This document shows, one piece after another, positions 35,480-43,842 of a stretch of DNA of 64,000 bases. The translations under genes were made by a program, and so were the position numbers. The notes under the pieces are model-generated. The model was given only the letters and a program-made list of their open reading frames with translations. It was not told where the DNA came from and searched no databases. Origin of the DNA: Flavivirga jejuensis (lineage in GTDB: Bacteria; Bacteroidota; Bacteroidia; Flavobacteriales; Flavobacteriaceae); contig NZ_JAUOEL010000002.1 of NCBI RefSeq assembly GCF_030540765.1, positions 806,001 to 870,000 of the forward strand, written 5' to 3'. Position 1 is the stretch's first letter. Every line of letters starts with the position of its first letter.

Positions 35480-36574
35480 ATGAAAAACGTAGTAAGCTTA
35501 ACCATTTTTGTTTTTTTTATAAGTACGCTTTGTTATGGACAAATGACGTATGAATATTTCCAGCCAAAAAAACTTGATGACGGATGGAAAACAAATAATT
35601 TAAAATCACAAAAGGTCGACACGACTAGAATATACCAATTATTCAACGAAATAAAGAAAGGAGCACATAAACTACATAGCATTCTATTGATAAAAGATAA
35701 CCAAATCATTATTGAAGCGTATTTCAACAAAAATTCGGTAGATAAACCACACGATCTTCGTTCGGTGACAAAAAGTATCAGATCTATTTTATTGGGAATT
35801 GCAGTTGATAAAGGATTTATTGCTAACATTAACGACCCAATATCTAAATATCTTAAAAACCTGATACCAACCAAAAATCTTAACAATCATAAAAAAGAAA
35901 TCACCATTAAACATCTTTTAACGATGTCTAGCGGACTTGATTGCAACGATTGGGACAAAAAGTCTAAGGGACAGGAAGACAAAATTCACAAAAAAAAGAA
36001 TTGGCTTCAATATACACTTGATTTACCAATGGTTAACGAACCAGGAACAGTCTCAAATTATTGTTCGATGGGAACCGTTCTCATAGCGGAAATAATAAGT
36101 CAAGCTTCTGGAATGACAATCGACAAGTTTGCTGAGAAATACTTATTCAATCCAATGGGAATTAACAATGTAAATTGGGGGCATACTTCCAATAAAGAAA
36201 TAATTCCTTCGGGTAAAAGATTGTACATGACCTCTCGAAACATGGCCAAAATAGGGCAATTAATACTCGATAATGGAAAGTGGCATGACAAACAAATTGT
36301 ATCTAAAAAATGGATTGAAGACTCAACTACACCAAAAACAAAAATTACAGGAATTGATTATGGTTATTTATGGTGGAATATTCCATTTAAAGTAAACAAA
36401 GAAACTCTTGTTACTAAAGCGGCAACGGGAAATGGCGGACAATACATTATAGTGCTTCCTAAAATGAATATGGTAGCTGTATTTACAGGTGGCGCCTACA
36501 ATTCGCAAGAAGACAAGTTGCCTTTTGCAATAATGAGAGACATCTTCCTACCAACGTTCGCAAACGGAAAATGA
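35480..36574 (+). CDS. Secreted serine hydrolase (class C beta-lactamase-like)
   Basis: A 364-residue protein from the ATG at 35480; an ATG 42 bp upstream would put extra residues before a good signal peptide (MKNVVSLTIFVFFISTLCYGQ). The beta-lactamase/transpeptidase fold is indicated by SVTKS (nucleophile Ser, SxxK), a YCS in place of YxN, and KAATGNGGQY near the C-terminus for the KTG region. Members include esterases and D-amino peptidases; few are true beta-lactamases. The gene is alone between the export operon and a bidirectional terminator. I cannot say what it cleaves. Confidence 0.85.
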   Translation: MKNVVSLTIFVFFISTLCYGQMTYEYFQPKKLDDGWKTNNLKSQKVDTTRIYQLFNEIKKGAHKLHSILLIKDNQIIIEAYFNKNSVDKPHDLRSVTKSIRSILLGIAVDKGFIANINDPISKYLKNLIPTKNLNNHKKEITIKHLLTMSSGLDCNDWDKKSKGQEDKIHKKKNWLQYTLDLPMVNEPGTVSNYCSMGTVLIAEIISQASGMTIDKFAEKYLFNPMGINNVNWGHTSNKEIIPSGKRLYMTSRNMAKIGQLILDNGKWHDKQIVSKKWIEDSTTPKTKITGIDYGYLWWNIPFKVNKETLVTKAATGNGGQYIIVLPKMNMVAVFTGGAYNSQEDKLPFAIMRDIFLPTFANGK

Positions 36575-36660
36575 TCAATTTGTCTAAGTTTATTAGCCCA
36601 CGCTTATAACGTGGCAGAAAACTCATTCTATTCGTCAGTTTCATTTTGCCTTTAAAAATA

Positions 36661-36696
36661 ACAGACGACCTAAGATAAACACCTTAGATCGTCTGT
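36661..36696. terminator. Bidirectional terminator-like hairpin
   Basis: ACAGACGACCTAAG pairs with CTTAGATCGTCTGT with one mismatch around an 8-nt loop, between the convergent serine-hydrolase and uspA genes. No clear T-tract is present. Confidence 0.65.
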
Positions 36697-36739
36697 CCTC
36701 AAATAAATAAATAAATATATTACAAACTACTAATTAACT

Positions 36740-37570
36740 TTAAATTTTAAATGTTATAACTGGTAATGTTGAATGGTTTGCGACATCCTCACCTACACTT
36801 CCCTGAAAAAAATGAGCCATTCCTTTTCTTCCATGTGTGGGGATAGCAATTAAATCTGCACCTATTTTAATAGATGAATTTAAAATCCCATCTTCAACAG
36901 TGTAATCTGATGTATAATAGACATCATTCATTCTATCTAAATTACCATCAGCTTTAGTAAAGAAATTAACAGCAAGCCTTTCAATTTCTAAAGAGTTTTT
37001 AAATTTATCATTTGGCAAATTCACATAAACCAAATATAGTTTAGAGTCCATCTTATCAAATATTTTAACTGCTTTTAAATACGCTTTAATCGATTCTTCC
37101 GAAAAATCACATGCATAGGCAACCACCTCAAAATTAACTTGAGATACATTGTTTTTAACGACCAATACTGGAATCTCTGCATTTCGTACGACACGTTCTG
37201 TATTAGAGCCAATAAAAAACTCCTTAGCTCCACTAGCTCCATGAGATCCCATGACAATAAGATCTGCATCGTATTTCTTCGCAATTTCGTTAACCTCGCT
37301 AAACACTTTAAAATGTTTAACAATTGGTGTTACTTTAATGCCTTTTAAATAATCTTTTTTAAGAAAATCTTCAAATCTTTGTTCTGCTAATTTTAAAAAA
37401 TAAATTATTTTTTGTGGCTGTTCTCCACTTGTTGTAAGCATGACTTCAGACATTTCTAACATATGCAACGCTATCAATTCTGCATCATTCTCTTTAGCTA
37501 GCTTTGCAGCTGTATTTAAAGCATATTCTGAATGTTCAGAAAAATCTACTGGTACAATAATCTTTTTCAT
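36740..37570 (-). CDS. Universal stress protein, tandem UspA domains
   Basis: A 276-residue protein from the ATG at 37570 (an alternative ATG lies 21 bp upstream). Two Usp domains: the first (about 1-145) starts KKIIVPVDFSEHSEYAL and ends with the nucleotide-binding block IVMGSHGASGAKEFFIGSNTERVVRNAEIPVLVV; the second is degenerate but keeps IPTHGRKGMAHFFQGSVGEDVANHSTLPVITF. It is 19 to 40 bp downstream of hemN in the same direction, so both are probably driven from the Fnr-type site at 39022, as often seen in low-oxygen regulons. Confidence 0.9.
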   Translation of the reverse strand: MKKIIVPVDFSEHSEYALNTAAKLAKENDAELIALHMLEMSEVMLTTSGEQPQKIIYFLKLAEQRFEDFLKKDYLKGIKVTPIVKHFKVFSEVNEIAKKYDADLIVMGSHGASGAKEFFIGSNTERVVRNAEIPVLVVKNNVSQVNFEVVAYACDFSEESIKAYLKAVKIFDKMDSKLYLVYVNLPNDKFKNSLEIERLAVNFFTKADGNLDRMNDVYYTSDYTVEDGILNSSIKIGADLIAIPTHGRKGMAHFFQGSVGEDVANHSTLPVITFKI

Positions 37571-37609
37571 AGTTTTTAGTGTTTGTCCCATCTTAATAGG
37601 GGTGTTTAA

Positions 37610-38983
37610 TTAAACTGTCATAGAGAACAACTGGGTGTCTGGTAGTTTTCTTTGTAATAACAAATCGAAAGCCATACAAATATTTCTAACATATGGTTGT
37701 CCTTTTTTAGTCACCTCAATACTATTTGAATTAATATTGAGTAATCCGTCTATTTCCATTTCTTTTAATCTGATCAATACATCTGATAATTCATCAAAAT
37801 GAAGATTATTTTGAGTCCAGGTTGTTTTAAAACGACACATTAAATTAAGAATATGCTTTCTTATAATTAAATCTTCTTCATTAAGAATATGGCCTCTATA
37901 AACTGGTAAAATGTCATCTTTCAATAAATTATAATACGCTTCAATACTTTTTACATTTTGGGCAAATCCGTACCAGCTATCACTAATTGATGATACACCT
38001 AAACCAATCATAGCTTTTGTTTTAGAAGCTGTATACCCCATGAAATTTCTATGTAAATTACCATTTACCATAGATTCATGTAATGAATCTGTAGTTAGAG
38101 CAAAATGATCCATTCCTATTTCATTATAACCAACCTCAGAAAGCAATTGTTTACCCAATTCGTATTGCTGTCTTTTTAATTCAGCAGATGGTAGATCGGA
38201 ATCATTAAACCCACGTTGACCATTCCCTTTAATCCATGGTACATGAGCATAGCTATAAAATGCCAATCTATCTGGTAACAATGCTTTAGTTTTTAGAATG
38301 GTCTCTTTTACATGTTCTAAAGTTTGAAATGGTAATCCAAAAATAAGATCATGTCCAACCGAAGTATAACCTATATCTCTGGCCGTATCGGTAGCACGCT
38401 TTACATTTTCAAAAGATTGAATTCTATGTATCGCTTTTTGCACCGTTTCATTATAGTCTTGAACCCCATAACTCACCCGTCTAAATCCTACATCGTAAAG
38501 GGCTTGTAAATGTTCTCGTGTTGTGTTATTTGGATGTCCCTCAAAACTAAACTCATAGTTATTTGCAAGTGTTGAACGGCTTAAAACACCATTAATTAAT
38601 CGCTTCAAATTTTCAGGGCTAAAAAAAGTTGGTGTCCCGCCTCCCAAATGCAATTCTTTAATAATGGGTGTTTCATCAAATAATTCTACATATAGATCCC
38701 ATTCTTTTAGAACAGCATTTATATATGGAGATTCCACACTATGTTGTTTTGTAATGCGCTTATTACACCCACAAAACGTACACAAACTCTCGCAATACGG
38801 CAAATGAATATAAAGGCTTATACCTTCTTTTAAATTACTTTCTTTAAAGGATTGTATTAAAGACGATTTCCAGTTTTTCAAGGAAAAAGTTTCATTATCC
38901 CAGTAAGGAACTGTTGGGTAACTCGTATAACGAGGCCCTGCAATATTATATTTATTTACTAACGAACTTAACATACCTAACAT
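37610..38983 (-). CDS. hemN: Oxygen-independent coproporphyrinogen III oxidase
   Basis: A 457-residue radical-SAM enzyme. The cluster motif is YCESLCTFCGCNKR (CxxxCxxC plus a further Cys). It is followed by LHLGGGTPTFFSPENL and by SFEGHPNNTTREHL, with YGVQDYNETVQKAIHRIQ; the C-terminal HemN domain is present. It converts coproporphyrinogen III to protoporphyrinogen IX without O2. Start at 38983 or at an ATG 9 bp later. The palindrome at 39022 is 39 bp upstream, matching micro-aerobic induction alongside the cbb3 oxidase, which needs heme. Confidence 0.94.
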   Translation of the reverse strand: MLGMLSSLVNKYNIAGPRYTSYPTVPYWDNETFSLKNWKSSLIQSFKESNLKEGISLYIHLPYCESLCTFCGCNKRITKQHSVESPYINAVLKEWDLYVELFDETPIIKELHLGGGTPTFFSPENLKRLINGVLSRSTLANNYEFSFEGHPNNTTREHLQALYDVGFRRVSYGVQDYNETVQKAIHRIQSFENVKRATDTARDIGYTSVGHDLIFGLPFQTLEHVKETILKTKALLPDRLAFYSYAHVPWIKGNGQRGFNDSDLPSAELKRQQYELGKQLLSEVGYNEIGMDHFALTTDSLHESMVNGNLHRNFMGYTASKTKAMIGLGVSSISDSWYGFAQNVKSIEAYYNLLKDDILPVYRGHILNEEDLIIRKHILNLMCRFKTTWTQNNLHFDELSDVLIRLKEMEIDGLLNINSNSIEVTKKGQPYVRNICMAFDLLLQRKLPDTQLFSMTV

Positions 38984-39021
38984 TTATATTTCAAAAGTAT
39001 AACTTGAAGGGTTTTAAAAAT

Positions 39022-39035
39022 ATGATATATGTCAT
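39022..39035. promoter_or_regulatory. Candidate Fnr-type operator between hemN and yceI
   Basis: ATGATATATGTCAT, one mismatch from a full dyad, 39 bp from the hemN start and 63 bp from the YceI start, so it could serve both divergent genes. Confidence 0.6.
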
Positions 39036-39097
39036 AGCGAATATTTGCAATTCGATTATTATTGCCTTAATTTCACATCTCTAAAAAATCAAAAAAA

Positions 39098-39727
39098 ATG
39101 AAAAGAATAATCGCCTTATTAGTTCTTATTTTTATAGGAACAACGTCATGTAAACAAGAAAAAAAAGAAGCAAAAACAGATGCTCCAGATACGATAGAAG
39201 TAACAGAAAAATTTGTGGTTAAACCAGAAGGTACCTCTGTAAAATGGACCGCTTACAAAACCTCTGAAAAAATAGGTGTTGGTGGTCAGTTCACAACAGT
39301 AAATTTTGACAATAAAGAAGGAGCCTCTCCTCAAGAAGCTCTAAATAATTTAAATTTTTCTATACCAATAAGTAGTTTGTTTACTAACGATGCTACTAAT
39401 ACACGTGATGCAAAATTAAAAGAGTTTTTCTTTGGTGCGATGTTAGATACTGAGTTTCTAAAAGGTACTATTAAGTATACGAATGATGCGTGTGTTGCTT
39501 CAATTACTATGAATGGTGTTACTAACGATTTACCATTACAAGTTAGTATAACAGATGCCAGACGTGTAAGTATGACTGGTACAATGAATCTTAAAGACTG
39601 GGATGCTTTAGGTGCTTTAGAATCTATAAACAAAGCTTGTTTTGATTTACATAAAGGCTCTGATGGTGTTAGTAAAACCTGGGAAGATGTAGCTATAGAA
39701 GTAAATACTTTTCTTCGTAAAAGCTAA
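39098..39727 (+). CDS. YceI-family lipoprotein
   Basis: A 209-residue lipoprotein (signal LVLIFIGTTSC, lipid Cys at 18) with a YceI-like lipocalin domain: SVKWTAYKTSEKIGVGGQF, SIPISSLFTNDATNTRDAKLKEFFF, and LKDWDALGALESINKAC. YceI proteins bind isoprenoid-type lipids such as quinone precursors. Its promoter region holds the Fnr-type palindrome shared with hemN. A strong terminator follows. Confidence 0.88.
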   Translation: MKRIIALLVLIFIGTTSCKQEKKEAKTDAPDTIEVTEKFVVKPEGTSVKWTAYKTSEKIGVGGQFTTVNFDNKEGASPQEALNNLNFSIPISSLFTNDATNTRDAKLKEFFFGAMLDTEFLKGTIKYTNDACVASITMNGVTNDLPLQVSITDARRVSMTGTMNLKDWDALGALESINKACFDLHKGSDGVSKTWEDVAIEVNTFLRKS

Positions 39728-39782
39728 TAAAAATACTGTATAGTAATAGTATATTACATAATACCAATTATTATTTAAAATG

Positions 39783-39809
39783 AGCTACTTTAACGAGTAG
39801 CTTTTTTTA
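39783..39809 (+). terminator. Rho-independent terminator after yceI
   Basis: AGCTACT/AGTAGCT stem with a 6-nt loop followed by seven T residues, 56 bp past the YceI stop. Confidence 0.9.
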
Positions 39810-39985
39810 TAGAACTAACTCTTCTTTACTTTTGTTTTAAAAACCTATGCATATATTTCTTGTAATGGATAAAACCTTGTTAGCATATAAAATTATTTAA
39901 CGATCTGCTTGTTTCAACTTTTTCATTAATTTAGTAACAAGACTAATTTGTATACAATCCATTAAACAAACCTTTAAAATAGCAT

Positions 39986-40585
39986 ATGAAAAAAATCTAT
40001 TCTGTTGAAGAATACATTGAGGAACATGCCCATTTTAGTGAAGCTTTAATCTTATTACGAGATATTATTATTGCTACTGAATGTGTTGAAACCATAAAAT
40101 GGAATGCGCCAGTTTATACTGTAAATAATAAAAATGTTTTGGGTTTAGGAGCCTTTAAAAATCATTTTGGTATTTGGTTTTTTAATGGTGTGTTTTTAAA
40201 AGACACCCACAACTTACTCATAAATGCTCAGAAAAATAAGACTAAAGCTTTAAGGCAAATGCGCTTTGAGTCTCTTTCCGAAATTGACAAACATATTGTT
40301 TTAGATTACGTTAAAGAAGCTATTGAAAACCAAAAATCAGGTAAAGAAATAAAGCCTGATCGCAGTAAAAAAGAGACTGTTATTCCTAAAGAATTAAAAG
40401 ATTTATTCGCAAATAACAACGATTTAAAAAAAAGTTTTGAGTCTTTATCTCCCTATAAACAACGAGAATATTGTAATTATATTGATAGCGCAAAACGTGA
40501 AGCAACCAAACAAACCCGTTTAAAAAAGATCACGCCTATGATTTTACAAAATATCGGTTTAAACGATAAATATAAAAACTGTTGA
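39986..40585 (+). CDS. DUF1801/YdeI-family protein
   Basis: A 199-residue soluble protein in two parts. Residues about 15-110 are a DUF1801 (IraA/YdhG-like) domain with ETIKWNAPVYTVNNKNVLGLGAFKNHFGIWFFNG. Residues about 130-190 are an OmdA tail with LSPYKQREYCNYIDSAKREATKQTRLKKI. It is unrelated in layout to the YdeI protein at 1274, which lacks the DUF1801 part. Function is unknown. The gene stands alone between two terminators. Confidence 0.85.
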   Translation: MKKIYSVEEYIEEHAHFSEALILLRDIIIATECVETIKWNAPVYTVNNKNVLGLGAFKNHFGIWFFNGVFLKDTHNLLINAQKNKTKALRQMRFESLSEIDKHIVLDYVKEAIENQKSGKEIKPDRSKKETVIPKELKDLFANNNDLKKSFESLSPYKQREYCNYIDSAKREATKQTRLKKITPMILQNIGLNDKYKNC

Positions 40586-40615
40586 AGCATCTTAAAAAAG
40601 AACTTGTTTTAAATA

Positions 40616-40646
40616 AAAAGAGCCCGATACAATATCGAGCTCTTTT
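40616..40646. terminator. Bidirectional terminator
   Basis: AAAAGAGC-CCGATA pairs with TATCG-AGCTCTTTT with one bulge around CAA, with A-tract and T-tract on the two sides. It separates the convergent DUF1801 gene and the small gene at 40706. Confidence 0.88.
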
Positions 40647-40705
40647 AAATTAATATTTTCAACCATCCTATTTTAGATTCAATATAATAGTCTAGTCATT
40701 TCTTT

Positions 40706-40966
40706 TCATGGTTTTAAATAAATTAAACATTGATTTAATTCTGGGTTTTGCTGCACAAGAGAAAGAATAAATATTTTAAGCTCTTCTATCTCGTAAGGCA
40801 GTAATCGTTGCACTGCTTTTTGTACTTCTTTGCAAAACAGCGTTGTATCAAAACTAACTTTTCCAAGTACAGTTTTAGTATACTCTAGCATTGCTCTTGC
40901 CATAGTTGTATTATAAGGTTTAGGTTTGTAAAAAAGTAGATTTTTTTTATAGGCTATAATTTTCAT
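40706..40966 (-). CDS. Small conserved hypothetical protein
   Basis: Up to 86 residues. The core, MLEYTKTVLGKVSFDTTLFCKEVQKAVQRLLPYEIEELKIFI, has the look of a small helical protein family that I recognise as recurrent in Flavobacteriaceae, with no known function. The start could be at 40966, 40903 or 40891; the conserved part begins at the last. No signal or membrane helix is present. It is followed by a terminator and preceded by the AIM24-like gene's 3' end on the same strand. Confidence 0.65.
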   Translation of the reverse strand: MKIIAYKKNLLFYKPKPYNTTMARAMLEYTKTVLGKVSFDTTLFCKEVQKAVQRLLPYEIEELKIFILSLVQQNPELNQCLIYLKP

Positions 40967-41027
40967 TAATGAAGTTAAATTTAGTGAAAAATTATATAAG
41001 ATTTTTTTTTTTAAATAAGTTTAACAT

Positions 41028-41828
41028 TTAAAATCTATTATCACCATCTAATAAATCCCCTATCCCTCCTAAAACACTACCCTCACCTTTACGCTTTCCG
41101 CCACCTTGTGGAGCAGAAGCCAAAACACGTCCTGCCAACCTACTAAATGGTAATGATTGAATATATACTACACCAGGACCTTGTAGTTTCGCAAAGAATA
41201 ATCCTTCACCTCCAAAAACGGTATTCTTAATACCCCCAACAAATTCTACATCATAATCTACATCTTTTGTAAAACCAACGATACATCCTGTATCAACTTT
41301 TAAAATTTCTCCTGCTTGTAATTCTTTTTTAGCCAACGTTCCTCCTGCATGAACAAATGCCATACCATCTCCTTCTAATTTTTGCATAATGAAACCTTCT
41401 CCTCCAAATAAACCGCTTCCTATTTTTTTAGAAAATTCTATTCCAATACTTACACCCTTGGCTGCACATAAAAAAGCATCTTTTTGACAAATAAATTTCC
41501 CTCCAAATTCTGCTAAATCTATTGGCAAAATTTTTCCAGGATATGGAGAAGCGAATGATACATTCCGTTTACCAACCAAATCATTATAAAAAGCTGTCAT
41601 AAATAAGCTCTCTCCTGTAAGAATACGTTTTCCTGCTCCTAATATTTTACCTAAAAATCCTGTATCCTTTTGGGAACCGTCGCCAAAAATAGTTTCCATT
41701 TTTATACCATCGTCCATCATCATAAAACTACCTGCTTCGGCAATTACACCTTCTTCCGGATCAAGCTCAATTTCCACATATTGCATCTCTTCTCCGTATA
41801 TTCTATAATCAATTTCGTGTGCTGTCAT
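41028..41828 (-). CDS. TIGR00266/AIM24 family protein
   Basis: A 266-residue protein of the AIM24/TIGR00266 beta-sandwich family: [35 protein letters not shown], then [21 protein letters not shown] and [29 protein letters not shown], with a glycine-rich tail. It has no signal peptide. Relatives are widespread and structurally known, but the role is not established. It is read toward the small gene at 40706; its upstream side is filled with tandem repeats. Confidence 0.88.
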   Translation of the reverse strand: MTAHEIDYRIYGEEMQYVEIELDPEEGVIAEAGSFMMMDDGIKMETIFGDGSQKDTGFLGKILGAGKRILTGESLFMTAFYNDLVGKRNVSFASPYPGKILPIDLAEFGGKFICQKDAFLCAAKGVSIGIEFSKKIGSGLFGGEGFIMQKLEGDGMAFVHAGGTLAKKELQAGEILKVDTGCIVGFTKDVDYDVEFVGGIKNTVFGGEGLFFAKLQGPGVVYIQSLPFSRLAGRVLASAPQGGGKRKGEGSVLGGIGDLLDGDNRF

Positions 41829-41889
41829 TTTATATATTTTTATTCATTTATATGTAGTTTTTTTTAAGTTTTGTTACAAATTAATGAAG

Positions 41890-42358
41890 ATTTATTAGTT
41901 GTTTCGCAGAGTTCCACAGAGGAAAATGAACTGTTACTGATTAGTTATTTCACAGAGTTTCGCAGAGTTGCCACTGAGTTTCACTGAGTAAAATTGACTG
42001 TTACTGAATACTGATCACTGAACACTGATGGTTATTTCACAGAGTTTCGCAGAGTTGCCACTGAGTTTCACTGAGTAAAATTGACTGTTAATAACCACTG
42101 ATTACTGATTACTGAGCACTGATGGTTATTTCACAGAGTTTCGCAGAGTTGCCACTGAGTTTCACTGAGTAAAATTGACTGTTACTGAATACTGATCACT
42201 GAACACTGATGGCTATTTCACAGAGTTTCGCAGAGTTATCACTGAGTTTCACTGAGTAAAATTGACTGCTAATAAGCACTGATCACTAAACACTGAATAC
42301 TGATCACTGAACACTGAACACTGATCACTGAACACTGATCACTGATCACTGATCACTA
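41890..42358. repeat. Tandem repeats: CACAGAG unit x4 plus ACTGATCACTGA microrepeat
   Basis: CACAGAGTTTCGCAGAG begins at 41951, 42038, 42132 and 42219, giving period 87, 94 and 87 bp. Each copy continues with (G/A)CCACTGAGTTTCACTGAG and AAAATTGACTG and a variable ACTGATCACTGA-like spacer. From about 42271 the array becomes short repeats of CACTGATCACTGAA type up to 42358. No ORF is encoded. The array ends at the stop codon of the DUF4442 gene. Related words occur at 20519-20645. Confidence 0.9.
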
Positions 42359-42817
42359 AAACAACTCCTTCATCTTAACACTCCATTCAAAATTAAAGGT
42401 TGAAACCTCTACACCTTCTTCATTCACACCAATGGATTTAGCCCAAAAGGTTTGCCCCTCCCCTGTTTCTATTGCTTTTTTAATAGTCTCGTCCATAAGG
42501 TTACCATCATGGCACGTAAACCTAATTCTACCTGTTGCTTTTTTGGTAAATGTTGCGTTATTTGCGGTAACTAACATGGAGATACGTTTTCCCGATTCTT
42601 TAATTTTTGAAATCATTAAAGCTCCTGTAGAAAACTCTGCCGCCATACCTTGCACCGCCCAAAACATAGATTTAAATGGGTTTTGGTTAATCCATTTGTA
42701 CCTAACACTTACAATACACTTATCTGCATCAATATATTTTGTTCTAACCCCACAAAAGTATGCAGCAGGTAATTTAAAAATCGTAAAAGCATTTAGTTTT
42801 CTAGGTGTTACGTTCAT
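42356..42817 (-). CDS. DUF4442 (hotdog-fold, thioesterase-like) protein
   Basis: A 153-residue protein of the DUF4442 family, a hotdog-fold group related to acyl-CoA thioesterases: FKLPAAYFCGVRTKYIDADKCIVSVRYKWINQNPFKSMFWAVQGMAAEFSTG and the later TFTKKATGRIRFTCHDG. No catalytic residue can be assigned with certainty. The stop codon TAG is formed at the very edge of the tandem repeat array, so the last residues (KELF) may have been set by the repeats. The gene is divergent from the DUF4870 cluster. Confidence 0.85.
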   Translation of the reverse strand: MNVTPRKLNAFTIFKLPAAYFCGVRTKYIDADKCIVSVRYKWINQNPFKSMFWAVQGMAAEFSTGALMISKIKESGKRISMLVTANNATFTKKATGRIRFTCHDGNLMDETIKKAIETGEGQTFWAKSIGVNEEGVEVSTFNFEWSVKMKELF

Positions 42818-42924
42818 TTTTAAGGTTTATTTTTTACTAAGTTATTAAATTATTAGTTAACACAAAATGTTAATATTATGTTAAATTTAAGTACTATGCG
42901 TAACATAATACCTTCTTTTAGACA

Positions 42925-42932
42925 TATATTTG
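42925..42932 (+). promoter_or_regulatory. -7 promoter box of the DUF4870 gene
   Basis: TATATTTG (TANNTTTG), 28 bp before the ATG at 42961. Confidence 0.55.
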
Positions 42933-42960
42933 TATAAGAAACTATTATATGTTTTAAATC

Positions 42961-43407
42961 ATGTTAGATAATCACCAAAAAAACATCGCTACATTTATTC
43001 ATTTATCAACCTTTAGCAGGTTTATAATTCCATTTGGAAACTTTATTGGCCCTATTATTCTTTGGGTAGCTAATAAGGATAAATCTGAATTTGTAGATAC
43101 ACATGGTAAACAAGCCATCAATTTTCAAATTAGTATTTTATTATACGCTATAATTTTAGGCACTTTAACCATTCCATTTTTCATTTTTAAAATCTTTAAC
43201 GGTATTGACTTTATAGATTTTCATGGGTTTCATGATTTCCATATCAATATAGGCAAACCTTCTCCATTATTATACATTGGTGGTGGCTTAGGCGTTTTGG
43301 CCATTTTGGGTTTCATTTTAGAACTTCTTTTTATTATCAATGCTAGCTTAAAAGCCAGAGATGGTGAACCCTATAAATATCCATTAACAATCAATTTTTT
43401 AAAATAA
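42961..43407 (+). CDS. DUF4870 membrane protein
   Basis: A 148-residue protein with about three transmembrane helices (FSRFIIPFGNFIGPIILWVA, ISILLYAIILGTLTIPFFIF, and LLYIGGGLGVLAILGFILELLFIIN). The conserved DUF4870 words are VDTHGKQAINFQISILLY and KARDGEPYKYPLTINFL. Function is unknown. It opens a gene group (PadR, PspC, DUF2807) that is repeatedly seen together in Flavobacteriaceae and is probably tied to envelope homeostasis. Confidence 0.88.
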   Translation: MLDNHQKNIATFIHLSTFSRFIIPFGNFIGPIILWVANKDKSEFVDTHGKQAINFQISILLYAIILGTLTIPFFIFKIFNGIDFIDFHGFHDFHINIGKPSPLLYIGGGLGVLAILGFILELLFIINASLKARDGEPYKYPLTINFLK

Positions 43408-43500
43408 CATACACTGAACTTGTTTCAGCATTTCATCAAAACAATCAATCACAATCAATCAAAAAATGAACAGTTTCACAATATTAAAACGCTTTAGAAT

Positions 43501-43842
43501 ATGAAGATAGAAAACACAAAAGCACAAATGCGTAAAGGTGTACTAGAATTTTGCATACTTTCTGTCTTAAAAGACAACGATGCTTATGTAGCAGAAATCT
43601 TAAGCACCTTAAAAGACGCAAAGCTACTTGTGGTAGAGGGGACAATTTACCCGTTACTTACACGACTTAAAAATGCAGGACTTTTAAACTACAGATGGGA
43701 AGAATCAACCTCTGGACCACCAAGAAAATATTATGGATTAACAGAAACAGGAAAATTGTTTCTAAAAGAATTAAATACAACTTGGAGTGAATTACATCAT
43801 GCAGTAACAATAGTAACAAGCCAAAAAACAACAAAAAAATGA
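43501..43842 (+). CDS. PadR-family transcriptional regulator
   Basis: A 113-residue winged-helix protein: MRKGVLEFCILSVLKDNDAYVAEILSTL, VVEGTIYPLLTRLKNAGLLNYRWEESTSGPPRKYYGLTETGK. This is the short PadR form. Its stop overlaps the ATG of the PspC gene (ATGA), so translation is coupled, which points to control of the operon by the regulator. Confidence 0.93.
   Translation: MKIENTKAQMRKGVLEFCILSVLKDNDAYVAEILSTLKDAKLLVVEGTIYPLLTRLKNAGLLNYRWEESTSGPPRKYYGLTETGKLFLKELNTTWSELHHAVTIVTSQKTTKK

Noticed and set aside
35480-36574. Antibiotic-resistance beta-lactamase
   Set aside because: The family is mostly esterases and peptidases; YCS replaces YxN, and there is no AmpR-type regulator or mobile context.
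41890-42358. Possible CRISPR or replication-origin iterons in the CACAGAG repeats
   Set aside because: The period is 87-94 bp with repeated, not unique, spacers, and there is no replication gene nearby.
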